A stretch of 64,000 bases of DNA, from positions 186,001 through 250,000 of the forward strand of contig JAPDOI010000175.1 of assembly GCA_029168955.1 (NCBI GenBank), read 5' to 3'. Shown here one piece after another: positions 20,951-31,489 of this stretch. The position numbers were made by a program, and so were the translations under genes. The notes beneath the pieces were generated by a model. The model did no database searches. It worked only from the letters and a program-made list of their open reading frames with translations, and had not been told where the DNA came from. Every line of letters begins with the position of its first letter. The stretch's first letter is position 1. The DNA comes from Aplectana chamaeleonis (lineage: Eukaryota; Nematoda; Chromadorea; Rhabditida; Cosmocercidae).

Positions 20951-22994
20951 CAAATATTTACAACATAAAAGCAAAATGAAAATAGGCCCGTATGACTGAG
21001 AAATGTAATGGTTAGTCATACAATGATGAAAAAGGAGTCTCAGGCTCGTGACTGGCAGCATGGGAGATGAAATGTAGTGAGAATCAATCGCCAGCGGTGT
21101 TCAGAACAGACCACATGAACTGTATTGAGACCTATACTTATTCGCGTACTGCCCTGGCTGAAAACAAAAGACTGAGGACGAAAGACTGACGAAGATAGAC
21201 TAGGGTGAAAACAGAGAACTTTCGATTTCCACAAAAATAAAGACAGATCTAGCTCAGTTTCGCACAATTTGCCGTATTTAACAACACATTGTCGATGGCC
21301 ATAGTTCTATCCTCAGTGGCTGAATTGTGGAACAACAGGAGCATCTGGAAACAGTGACTATCCTCCTCACTCCAACAATTTTGACCTCGCCTTTATAATT
21401 TCCTTCAACGTTAAAAACAGAACAAAATTACCCGGTCTTCTTGTTGCACCTTTATCTTGGCCCTCACTCGATTCCATGACCTGGCGGTGATTTTTTGCGT
21501 TTGACATCAGGAACAAGCATCATTCCTCACCCCAACTTGAGCCTACAAAAACTAGTCAGGTTCCCACTAACTTCCGTAGCGAATCGATGCAAATTCTTAC
21601 ATCATTGCCTTCTCAGGGTCAGACATCGACCGATAGCGTGACAGGACCTGGAAATGGGCCTCGTCGGAAGAGACCGGAGTATCCGTCTGCCGCTATCCGG
21701 GTGGTATCACGACGATTTTTGGAAAACACAACACATACATACGTGTTGACCATGTGGAGTGAAGCCTAATACTGTCAGCTGAACATAGGTAATATTACTG
21801 TCAGTTGGACAAAGGTCTCAGTGCTGCTCTACTTCAAATACTTCGGATGCTGAGTGGTTGGAAGAAATCATTTTTAAGACCCATTCTGCAATTAGCACGC
21901 ATCTCTCGCTGCTACCTTTACAGTAGGATGCTCTACGAAGGAGTGGTGCTAACCTGCCTCAACAGTGAAGACATTCCCGTATTACTTACTGATCAATATC
22001 TATTGCTTGGAAAATAAGCTATACGTCTCGCATTTGACGACTTACAGTGGCTTTAAGAATATCTGTCAAAAGAGAAATACTTTATACTGTTCTTATAGGA
22101 ACGAAACTTCGATCCGCAGTTGCAGAAAACCGCTGTTGCTCCACGCGGATCAAAAATAATCGTGCTTGGACAAAGGTTAATCCTGCGGGACCACGTGGTC
22201 CCAACGCAACTATACTTGGGCTGCGGACAGGCCGGATGAGGTATAAACACACACTCCTTACCCAAATTGATGTTTACTTTGCGCACTGGGGAATTAGGAC
22301 TTGCATGCTCTCATATTTTTTCCGCCTTCTCTCTTTCTCTGTGCATTTTCGTCTGGTTCTGAAAGCCATAAAGTTTCACACGGATCTATTCAGCCTAAAA
22401 CTCCTATGTTGCATAAAGCAAATTTTCAAACAAAAATAAAACCAACGCATTGTTCGCTTCCTCGGCGCGACGGCGAGACCCCATACGGTGCAAGGGCCCG
22501 TCTCCATTCGAACTCATTTTAGAAAAAATCGTTACGATCTGAAAGATAATATGATCAAACAACATAAATCAAAGGCTTGTTGATCAAATGCAAAGGCCAA
22601 GCAAACCTTGTTCTCCCGGCGCTCGCCCGTCCCCGCACGTCGCGGACAGCATGATTCGAGCGCGCTTGCGCTTGTGACATAAAATATCGAACTGAAATAA
22701 GCGATGCAAGAGTACAAAGAAGAATTAGTTAACCGAAATATGAGGTTATTTTGCTGAAAAAAAATGACAAGTTTGATTCAAAGCTACACATTGAAGATAA
22801 TTTTTCCTGGCGAGCGCTGGGAGAATTAGGGGAGGAGCCTGGGGCACATTTCGGGCAGATAAATGCGACGCGCACGGCGGGAAGTCTCCACATGCGACGC
22901 ATTCAGCCACCCAAATTGAACCAACAAACAAAAAACATATAATATACAATATATATGGAAACAACAGATTCGGAACCTAATCTGACCAAAAGCA
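20951..22994. other. No gene recognised
   Basis: Short unlinked ORFs only. A 16-bp perfect palindrome GGGACCACGTGGTCCC lies near 22188-22203. Confidence 0.35.
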
Positions 22995-23095
22995 GGGGAC
23001 AACCACGAGCCCGCAACATCCCGTAGAGGTCCGCAAGTCCACCGAAGGTGGACTTGCGGACCTCTACGGGATGTTGCGGGCTCGTGGTTGTCCCC
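22995..23095. repeat. Perfect hairpin: 49-bp arms, 3-bp loop
   Basis: 22995-23043 and 23047-23095 are exact reverse complements around GAA. No symmetry continues outside and no target duplication is evident. It could be a very young foldback, a small-RNA precursor or an assembly artefact. Confidence 0.9.
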
Positions 23096-25970
23096 TTCTG
23101 AGTGTATGCGCCCTCTGACAGCCTGCCTGACTCTCGCCGTCTGCGACGCCTACGATTGGCTCGGCGCCGTCTCACCACATCAGGACATGTTAAACGCTGC
23201 GAAATATCCACGTCACCTCCAAGTCACATCAGAACGTGCAAAACACGACGAAACTCGGCCGCGAGGTGGCAACGGGAGGCTAATTTGCCGTCCATAGGCC
23301 GTATTCATCATTGCGCACACCCTGGGTTTGCCGATTTGGATTGGGTTCAGCACGAGCGTAACCCAACTTTCTGGGATTCATTAATTTAATAACTCATCAA
23401 GGAATAGGTTTGGGTTTGGGTTCGCGCAACCTGAGGCGGGAGCGAGGGTTCGCGCAACCCAACACAAAAATGGGCAGGCAGATAATGCGCACGAGCGCCA
23501 TTTCGAGAAATAATGTTATGTGATGTGTAAAAACCACTTCGTACTGACTGCGTGTGCTTACGTACCGACCGCAGCGAAAAGTCAAGTTTCGTATTGACCG
23601 CGCGCAAAGATGACTGCGCGCGGTCAGTACGCCTCCATGAAAAATCGCTAGCGGTTGGAACGGAGCTCAGGCGTATTGACCGCGTGCACCATTTCGTTTG
23701 CGCGATCACTTCGCAAATGTCCGCGTTCGGTACGGAATACACTTTTTGCACGCGGTCGGTCCACCCCATCGTCTGAGTATGAAAGATGCCTGAGGAACCA
23801 TGCGACTCTGTCGAGGAGCGCTAAAAACCCGTGGCGAGCAGCGCCCCGGGAAAAGGGTGAGTCATCGTCCCCGCTGCGCTGGAGCGACTGCCATGCCTCC
23901 GCAAGGCTCCTCCCCGGGTCGAAGCATAATGCCAGCCGTGTTCGGTGGCAGACGGCCCTTCTAGCCGTGCAATAATACTCTGGATCCGCGTGCAGGACGG
24001 GGTACACTCTCGATTGAATACGCGTAGGAGGGAGGCTGAGCGAGTAAGCTCAACGGAGGGATTTACTCCGCAGGGGAGTTAATTTGCGGGCACATGAGCT
24101 GCTAGTTGTACCAGTCATTCCCAAGCACCGCACCTCTCCTTCCAACATTACGCATTCCACGCATTCTACGTTACTACTCTGATATGAAGAAGGCAATAAT
24201 AAAGCGGTATTTCTACTCGTGTACCCTGTCAGATCGGTTTAACCCGTGTATACTTTGATGCCGTATACTGTTTTCTATGTTTTGATTAATACGCGTAAAG
24301 TGAACGGTGCATTGGGAGCAGGGAGTGCTGAATGCCAGTGTCAAGGACCAGGGGTAGTATGCAATGAAATCCAGTGAGGAATGGAAAAAGGAAGTGCCTG
24401 CATTTCGGCCACAAGATGATTCCACTGGGTGATATGATAATCTCACAATCATAAAAAAACGCAGAAAATTTCTATATTCAAAGATGAGCTTGATTTGGTA
24501 GCTCTGGAAACTGCTGAGCGGTGGCTGAGTTTCCATTGCATGGCTCCAAATGATTAAATGGCTAGGGTTATCGGCGATTTGATGGTATCAGTGTCGTTTC
24601 TTATTTTCAGAGATGGGGTAAGATGTTTTCTCCTGTTGCATCTACGGAATGCTTGCACTGTTTTCATAAAGAAAACGGCTTAACGGCTTGAACTTAGTTC
24701 ATTGTTTCGCTTGAAGCTGATGAGCGACTGAGTATTTCCACTAGATCGATGAATGCTTCATTGCATACCACCCCAGACCCACCTTTGGCGATCGCTCTCG
24801 CCGGCGCTAGAGTCAATACCCCAATACCCAATAATATCCCCACTCCGCGACATGGTGCATAGCGGCTATGGTGAAGTGCAATAGATAGCCGTTTATACGC
24901 CGCTACCACTGTCTCTGAACCGCTCAAAGTCAAAAATGTGGGTAAATTTTGTAATTTTCGTTTTTTATCGACTGTAGTTTGCTGAGTGTTTACGCTGCTA
25001 AATCATACCAGGGTGCTAAGCACACCCTCCTGGCGCAGGTGGAGAAGTCCCAAGGGTCTGTGGCAACCGGCCGACGGACGCACTTCCAGGCCTGGTGCGC
25101 CGGAAGGTGTGGATTTGCGATACCTGGATGTGAGAATTGGCGCTAGGGGCGCAACTTATAAGCGCTGGATCGGCTGCTTAATAACAACCTAGTAGGAGAA
25201 CTGGAGGGGTGACCTACGCAGCGTAGGGACGATAGACGGCCCTTAAGGGCGCTGGGCAGGACGCCCAAGGAGTCATGGAGAACTCAGAAGCTCCTTTTAT
25301 GGCTTGCGTTTTGGTGTCGAATCTCCACGTGCATTTAACGAAAAATCCAAAGAAAGGAAATTTGTATCTTTGCTCTATTGGACTAATTGCGAGTCCTTTT
25401 TGTACAATTTCTGTTCATTTCTCCAATACGCTGTACAATTTTTATTCATTTCCCCAATACATACTCTGACCGCTTCTGGCGGATAACACTTTAGTTTCGC
25501 TTCTAATTACTAAATATGACGCGGAATAGTCGATTACGCGTAATAGTAGATATATGACTAATCATTCTTTTTAAATTCGCATCTGATCGATAATTCTTAA
25601 GTTGTCACTGCTGGCCGATTGTCACTCCGATGACCTAGTTTCCACAAAAATTCTATGCGCTCTTCAATGAGCAACTCTTGCAGGCCCAACACGGAGCGAT
25701 CAATACGCGACGCATGCGCACACGGCCCAATGCTCTCGATCCGACACTGCATGACGCAATCAATGCGCTCGGTACCCGAGTGATGTGGCTCGGTGCCGCT
25801 CAGCCCAATCAATACGCGACGCGAACACGCACGCGGGAATGTGGTCACTCTCATTCCTCACTCCGCCACATTGACTCGTCGCACACGATTTATCTTGTCC
25901 AACACCCTTTCGGCTATACTTCGTTCATCATGCAACGGCAGTCAAAAGGCTCAATTAGAAGACGAAGAAG
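23096..25970. other. No gene recognised; GC-rich, possibly retroelement UTR-like stretches
   Basis: 23540-23770 has repeated 'gaccgcg' and 'cgcgcggtc' motifs. 23820-24070 and 24990-25270 are GC-rich, stop-rich and look structured, as transposon leaders can, but I cannot assign them. 25680-25830 has a twice repeated 'aatcaatacgcgacgc'. Confidence 0.35.
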
Positions 25971-26465
25971 GTGAATCCGCAACTGTTGGAATCTCAACAC
26001 ATCGACGTCACAGGTGAGCGAGGGATACTAAATTTTAAGGAAAGGGACGGAAATTTGCCTTTAGCCCAACTCAGCTTTAGAGAGGAACTTGTCAATACGC
26101 AAAGCGCGAGGGACCGAAACGACTCACGCGTTTCCTTCGAGTACATTAAGAAACACTGCTTTCTTTGCGATAGCCTCAAAGGGGATGAAGCTCAAAGTGA
26201 AGCGCATGATACGCTTACTAAAGTAGAAGTTGCGTCACAATTGCTATATTCGCTAACGCTTACTACGCAGTTAGGCACGCTAAATCTGTCATCGCCAGAA
26301 AGCAACACGGGCCAGCGTACGGAGCACGTAGCCAGAGAGAACGACCTAAACCTATGTGAAAATCCGCTGATTCTTCCAGCAGCCACCTTACCCGCTCACT
26401 ATGGGGGTCAGGTGTCTGCAGGAAGAGATTCGGCCACGCACTCTCTCATACAAGCCCAGCCGTAG
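25971..26465 (+). CDS. Unidentified ORF of 164 codons upstream of BEL/Pao gag
   Basis: The ORF is open and hydrophilic, with no domain I recognise. A cysteine pair occurs in KKHCFLCDSLKGDEA, too few for a zinc finger. It precedes the gag relic by about 65 bp on the same strand, so it may be the N-terminal part of the same retroelement, but that is inference. It could equally be a chance ORF. Confidence 0.3.
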   Translation: MNPQLLESQHIDVTGERGILNFKERDGNLPLAQLSFREELVNTQSARDRNDSRVSFEYIKKHCFLCDSLKGDEAQSEAHDTLTKVEVASQLLYSLTLTTQLGTLNLSSPESNTGQRTEHVARENDLNLCENPLILPAATLPAHYGGQVSAGRDSATHSLIQAQP

Positions 26466-26530
26466 GTTAGAAACTAGCGTACGTAAGCGAAAATGATCCA
26501 ACGTAGGTACTTACAACGCATTTGAAATTA

Positions 26531-27865
26531 GTGCGCCTACCCAGGTTCGAGCTCCCAACATTCTATGGGGGAATCGATGAATTCCTCGAACTCTGGGGTC
26601 TTCGATTCCACAGTTCACGCTAACCGCAATTACCCAGAACAGTCAAGTTTTATCACCTCGGGGCTAAGCTCGGGGCGATGCATTGAAAATGATTGCAGGA
26701 TACTGAATTACGGAAGCGATCTACGAACTTGCTGTTAGTACGCTGAAGGGGACGTATTACTTCCCACAACTAATACGCACGCAAACACAGGCTATAAAAC
26801 GGCGAAATTCACATGGTTCATACGCGTGCTGCTGTGGAGCGGAGGTTAGAGACAGTGAGAGAGCGTAGGGCAGACGGAGGTCTAGGCATCGCGCGCGGCG
26901 CTCGCGCCTCGAACGATGTGAATTACAACTTTTATAGACGGTAAGTGCTAGGCTGCAGAACAGGAAGCCCGCCAGATGGAGCCCTCTGAGTCAACGCGGG
27001 GCCCCAATTCTATTTGGGCTCAGCTATAAAAATCCATTGAAAGCGACACGAACATCTTATGCGAATAATACTCTCTAAGTTCCCCAATAAGACAATGGAG
27101 CATCTCGGTCAGCTGGAGACACAGTGTTGAGTCTTTACAAGTGTCTCAGCTCCTCGGTGGTCTCAGCAAATCCATCCATACGTTTGAGACCATCCCAGAG
27201 AGTGCTCCAGGCTATCAGACACAGATACTGTCACTGTGTCTCGCATTCGAGGTCCCAATTCCGAGACTCTTCTAGTTCTCATGGGGGAAATCGTCCTTCT
27301 AGGACGAGCCACTCTCCCCAAAGATCATTTGGAAGTCATCACGGACGTGAGTCAGGCAAGTGTGCCTTCCGCGGTCGGTAGAGCCATCGTATCAAGTACT
27401 GTCAGAGAGTAACGCAGCCACCGGATCAGAGGAAAGCTGTCTATGATGATGACTTGTGTAGATTGTGTTTCTCGCCAAATCAGAGATCCGATCGATGCAA
27501 TCGGTCGAGCTGTATGCACTGTGGTGGCAGTCATCACAAGACTATCTGTCGTCGTGGCTAAACCCCAGGTTTAAGTGGCACTCGTGAGAGTAGGAGTCGA
27601 AATGATAACAAGTCGTCTCGCCACTCATTTTCAGAGCGAGGTAAGTCACCTTACCGTCAAAGATCTCAAAGTAAAGATCAAAGTACGCATCGTCTTGATT
27701 CGCAAACGCATCAGTCACCATATACAACTTGGGTTCGCTTTCAAGGTACGAGTGGTTCCCTACAGAACACTGTCACTTTAAATCCATTTAATCCTAGTTA
27801 CGCTACAGAGTCAGAAGATTCTGAGCTCGACACGTACGGCGATGATTCCTGCCTCAACTACAGGG
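26531..27865 (+). pseudogene. BEL/Pao-type gag relic
   Basis: VRLPRFELPTFYGGIDEF followed by KFYHLGAKL and then DALKMIAGY...ITEAIYELAV is the DUF1759-type gag start of BEL/Pao elements. Several stops interrupt it (for example in the GY*ITEA segment), and about 26785-26945 looks like inserted foreign sequence. At about 27451-27555 lies the zinc region, DLCRLCFSPNQRSDRC then CMHCGGSHHKTIC, the double Cys/His pattern of Pao gag. A Ser/Arg-rich tail runs on to about 27865. No protease or RT follows, so this is a 3'-truncated, inactive copy. Confidence 0.75.
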
Positions 27866-28760
27866 TAAGGTCTTATTCATATCTAGTCCGCTACTCAAAG
27901 TTTCACTAAGTTAGTTAGTTTGCTTTTTTACCACATCAATTTATTCCACCGTTTTTGTAGGGATGCTCAATACGCCGCTCCAGTGCTTTTGTATTTTTGT
28001 TTTCTCTATCGAAACAAGGTTACAGCACTGAAATATAGTCACGGCTTGGTCTTGAGCCAGTACGCAAGAAGAATAAACAAAACAGCTTCAAGGCCAACAA
28101 AGACAGCAGAAAATTTTCCCGCCATGAAATTTAAACGTGCAAAGCCTGTTGTGCAGTTATGTTTATGTGTGTATGTTTATGTTCATGACATTTACAATTG
28201 CACCAACTACTGACACGCGCTATAATACGCGCAGAAATGTCCACTTCGAGAAGACGCAATGCACATTGCATTTCGCAATAAGTGGACCACACCATTTAAA
28301 GGAATCCTCCATAGTGTTTCGCCGAACAAGTGTTTCACTCGTTCTATTCCGCGTTTTGTCGCTGCGTCGGACGGACCCACACAATACGAGCTCTAAAAAT
28401 TCGTTTACTATGAAAAATTACGAAGTGGGGACCTCTCACCCCCCCCCCCCCACCCCCGGTCGTCGCCATCACTTTTCTCAGGGGGGGGGGCTGAGCAAAT
28501 CGCTGAGCGCTTTCGCCCCTCTTCATTAATTGAATCTCCATTCTCGTTAATTGAGTACGGTAATGAAATCTTTGCGTCTGTTCTGTAAGGAGGAAGAAAC
28601 AAAATCATAATTTTCCTGCTTGTTTTCTTTCATTCTATATCTGGCTACCATGCCCGTAGCATACCTTGTCGTCTTCTTTTTCCTAGTGCATACATGATTT
28701 GGATCACTTTTGTGAATTCAGTGCTACCCGTCTTCCTAGATTGCACAGCTCATTCAAATT

Positions 28761-30187
28761 ATGGCCACACCCAAACGTCGACCTCTCCGGCCGCTATCGA
28801 GCAACAGCCCTGCCCGTCCAACCGTGGTGATCGTCCGTGAGCAAGATGTACCGATCAGTCACGAAGAGGCTCATAATGAAGGTTGGCTCTTCGCTTTACT
28901 CTGGCGCCCTTACATATAGTTTCATACCATTTAGTGGATGTGACAGTACGCCGTGAAATGGGTTTTCCGCCCTGATACGCACAAAGTGCGCTTCTTCTAC
29001 GATTGCATCAATGGCACGACGTTACACGTAACAGGAGCGGCGATGCTCGCTAATCATTGAGAAGAATGCCGGGAATTCAGCTATCGTGTGTATGAGGTGC
29101 GTGTCCTTCTTAAATTCCAGGTCTCTGTAATCGGCTCTCTTCTTCAGGAATTTATTGGCTCGGAAGAGGCCATGAAAGTTGTGAATCTGGAGTATGGTAA
29201 GGTAGCGGTAGGCACTGACGTGGCGGCGTTTTTGATGATGATTCGATGGGAGTCTAGAATAGCTGTAGGTGATCTTCGTCTCAATTCCTTCTTGCTGGCG
29301 TTTACACAGTATTTTCAGGATGATCTCAATAGAGCTCAAACGCGAAAGCAGTTGAATGAGCTAAAACGTACACTACAGACACGGGAATCGACTACGAAAT
29401 TTTCCGCGACGGCCACTATCGATGTTAATAACTGCACACGCACGTGGAAGATCGCAGCAAATCCCCCTTTTTGCGAGGTAGAAATGCAAAACATTGAAAT
29501 TCTATTGATACTTAAATCCCAGAGGTTTAGCTCGTCCTCAACACAAGCGCACAGCTGTGGCAATCGCGCGGCAATGACAATTCTGTCCAACAGTTCGCTT
29601 CGTTGTTCAGATTCCTTTTGCTCAAGGTAGGAATCGGATTATTAATTTCCAAATGTGGTTTCCAATTCATATTGTATTTCCAATTATATTGTTTTGGATA
29701 CACTCTTTCACATGACCGAACCAAAACGAGGATCCAAGAATACGCGATTCGAGTTAATGGAAGTCGGGGCCGCACTGCTTTGAAGAGTTTGCCGCAGGAA
29801 ATAGAGAGAACGCTGATTGGTTGGTCACTTCCTGTACTATTTTCGATTTGATCCATTCTTTGACTTCTTTTTTAGAATTTGTTCTTGACGCCATTGGACT
29901 GGGTAACGAAGAACCGGACAAGGCAGCAGACGAAAACGAGGTGATAAGACTTTTTTTGCTTGGTGTTCGATTCCAATCTCAGCCAATTTCAGCTTCTACA
30001 TCTCCGTGGGGCGCTCCGACACAGAGCGGAGCGCCGTCTCCCGCAGTATGGCCGGAGAGCGAGTTCAATGGCGTTCCATTTTGTTCAAGACGATCCAAAC
30101 GGCGCTGTAAGTTCCAAGCTGTCCACTTTCAGTGGCTAATTCCGATTAATTTTTCCTCACTTTTAGGCAGGTTGTTCGATCATATAA
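28761..30187 (+). CDS. Small four-exon host gene, 106-residue protein of unknown function
   Basis: Exon 1 is 28761-28881 (ATG, 40 codons plus one base; MATPKRRPLRPLSSNSPARP). The donor is GAAG|GTTGGC. Exon 2 is 29876-29940 after TTTTTTAG and completes the split Glu codon. Exon 3 is 29993-30106 after TTTCAG and ends at a strong GTAAGT. Exon 4 is 30167-30187 after TTTTAG and ends at TAA. All junctions keep one frame, which is strong internal support. The protein has a basic Pro/Ser-rich start, an acidic middle (LGNEEPDKAADENE), an Arg-rich segment (RGALRHRAERRLPQYGRR) and ends NGAAGCSII. No signal peptide, membrane segment or known domain is visible. Introns 2 and 3 are 52 and 60 bp; intron 1 is 994 bp and may hold inserted DNA. 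I do not recognise the family. Confidence 0.6.
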
Positions 30188-30226
30188 CATCGGCGTGAAT
30201 GCTGAAGAGACTTTGCGTTCTCCATC

Positions 30227-30291
30227 GGAGGTTGGCGCAAACTTGGTGCCACATGCTATAACATAGGTGCACCGAGTTCGCGCCAACCTTC
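30227..30291. repeat. Imperfect hairpin, arms about 24 bp
   Basis: 'gaggttggcgcaaacttggtg' and 'caccgagttcgcgccaacctt' pair with few mismatches around a loop of about 16 bases. It lies 40 bp past the stop of the four-exon gene. It could be a small-RNA precursor or a minimal foldback. Confidence 0.55.
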
Positions 30292-30626
30292 AACAGTGAA
30301 CGCAATGTCTCTTCCGGATCCTGCCGACGTTACACATGAGGTAAATGGTGGACAATTCCAGTGGATTCCGCCAGATGAAAGTCGTGTTAACAAGACCAAC
30401 ATTTTTGATTATAAACATTGGTACTGTAAAAAACACCGTAAGGAATGGATTCTTAGCATTTTGAAGAAGGGGGCTAGATAAATCAGCAGGAATGAATAGA
30501 AGATCCAAAATTTTACCATGACTTCCTTCAATTATTCGAAGTTTGACAGGTGGACATCGGAATTTTATTAAGGACCTCGAGTAACCTCCCGATTAATGGT
30601 TTGGAGTCAAATCTGAGACTTTGAAC

Positions 30627-30639
30627 AAACTACCATTTA
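30627..30639 (+). repeat. Target duplication left of the Penelope-like element
   Basis: AAACTACCATTTA is repeated exactly at 36088-36100. Confidence 0.75.
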
Positions 30640-31020
30640 CAAAAATTATTCAAAATGAGACTTCAAAAATCAGAACGACTTCAAAAGTTGCCGGTTAGCT
30701 TTCGGTGCTTAACACCTTCGTCAGACCTGAAAGCAAGCATGTCATTTTCAAAAAATTGATGCACAAATGCGCTATGCTACGAACCAATGTCTGCGTTTGG
30801 AGTGTCAGGGAATACGAGCACTCAACAGAACGACTGAACGCCGCTACGTGACTATAAATGGTCATCTTCCCTCGTCCATCCCCTTAAATAGCTGCCGCTC
30901 AGTGCGATGCCCATAGTGATATTACCGTATCCAAGAAAATGGTGTGATACTGTAGTCACGCGAGTAGTTGAAGATAATCACCCATTTCGTCCCTGATATT
31001 TATCTCAGGTGATATGTGTC
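30640..31020 (-). repeat. Inverted copy of the PLE terminal repeat plus the last codons of the ORF
   Basis: It is the reverse complement of 31065-31330 and, further in, of 34520-34640, including the ORF end around RDEMGD. Head-to-head truncated copies are common in Penelope insertions. Confidence 0.8.
30688..30736 (-). ncRNA. Hammerhead-ribozyme-like motif in the inverted pLTR copy
   Basis: The same core, stem II and stem I sequences are read on the minus strand. Confidence 0.45.
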
Positions 31021-31061
31021 TGATTTACTTTGTCTGATTTGATTTGTCTGATTTGATTTTC

Positions 31062-31386
31062 TATGGGCATCGCACTGAGCGGCAGCTATTCAAGGGGATG
31101 GACGGGGGAAGATGACCATTTATAGTCACGTAGCGGCGTTCAGTCGTTCTGTTGAGTGCTCGTATTCCCTGACACTCCAAACGCAGACATTGGTTTGTAA
31201 CATAGCGCATTTGTGCTTCAATTTTTTGAAAATGACATGCTTGCTTTCAGGTCTGACGAAGGTGTTAAGCACCGAAAGCTAACCGGCAACTTTTGAAGTC
31301 GTTCTGATTTTTGGTGTCTCATTTTGAATAATTTTGCAATAAACCTTTTGTAACACCATGAGACTTCGGGACAGATCAGTTTTGAT
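31062..31386 (+). repeat. PLE left terminal repeat (pLTR)
   Basis: It matches 34590-34640 joined to 35794-36087 in direct orientation, starting 'ctatgggcatcgcactgagc' and running to 'gacagatcagttttgat'. Confidence 0.8.
31241..31289 (+). ncRNA. Hammerhead-ribozyme-like motif in left pLTR
   Basis: The core CTGACGA is followed by the stem GGTG/CACC with loop TTAAG, then GAAA and CTA before the predicted cleavage point. Stem I can form from GGT/ACC and TTGC/GCAA with an internal loop. Stem III is minimal (AG/CT), as reported for PLE hammerheads. One extra A lies between the core and stem II compared with the standard motif, so activity is uncertain. Confidence 0.45.
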
Positions 31387-31489
31387 ATATCTGAAACACC
31401 TGCAGCAACAACACCACTTTAGCAGGTATATTTTCTCTGTCCTTCTAAAATATCTGACATGTCATCAGGCGTCAGTTTCATATGGCGAA

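Noticed and set aside
28439..28492. Poly-C and poly-G runs
   Set aside because: Simple homopolymer tracts with no accompanying structure beyond possible sequencing noise.
29022..29630. 105-codon minus-strand and 180-codon plus-strand ORFs
   Set aside because: Both lie within the first intron of the four-exon gene and neither shows a known domain; undecidable by eye.
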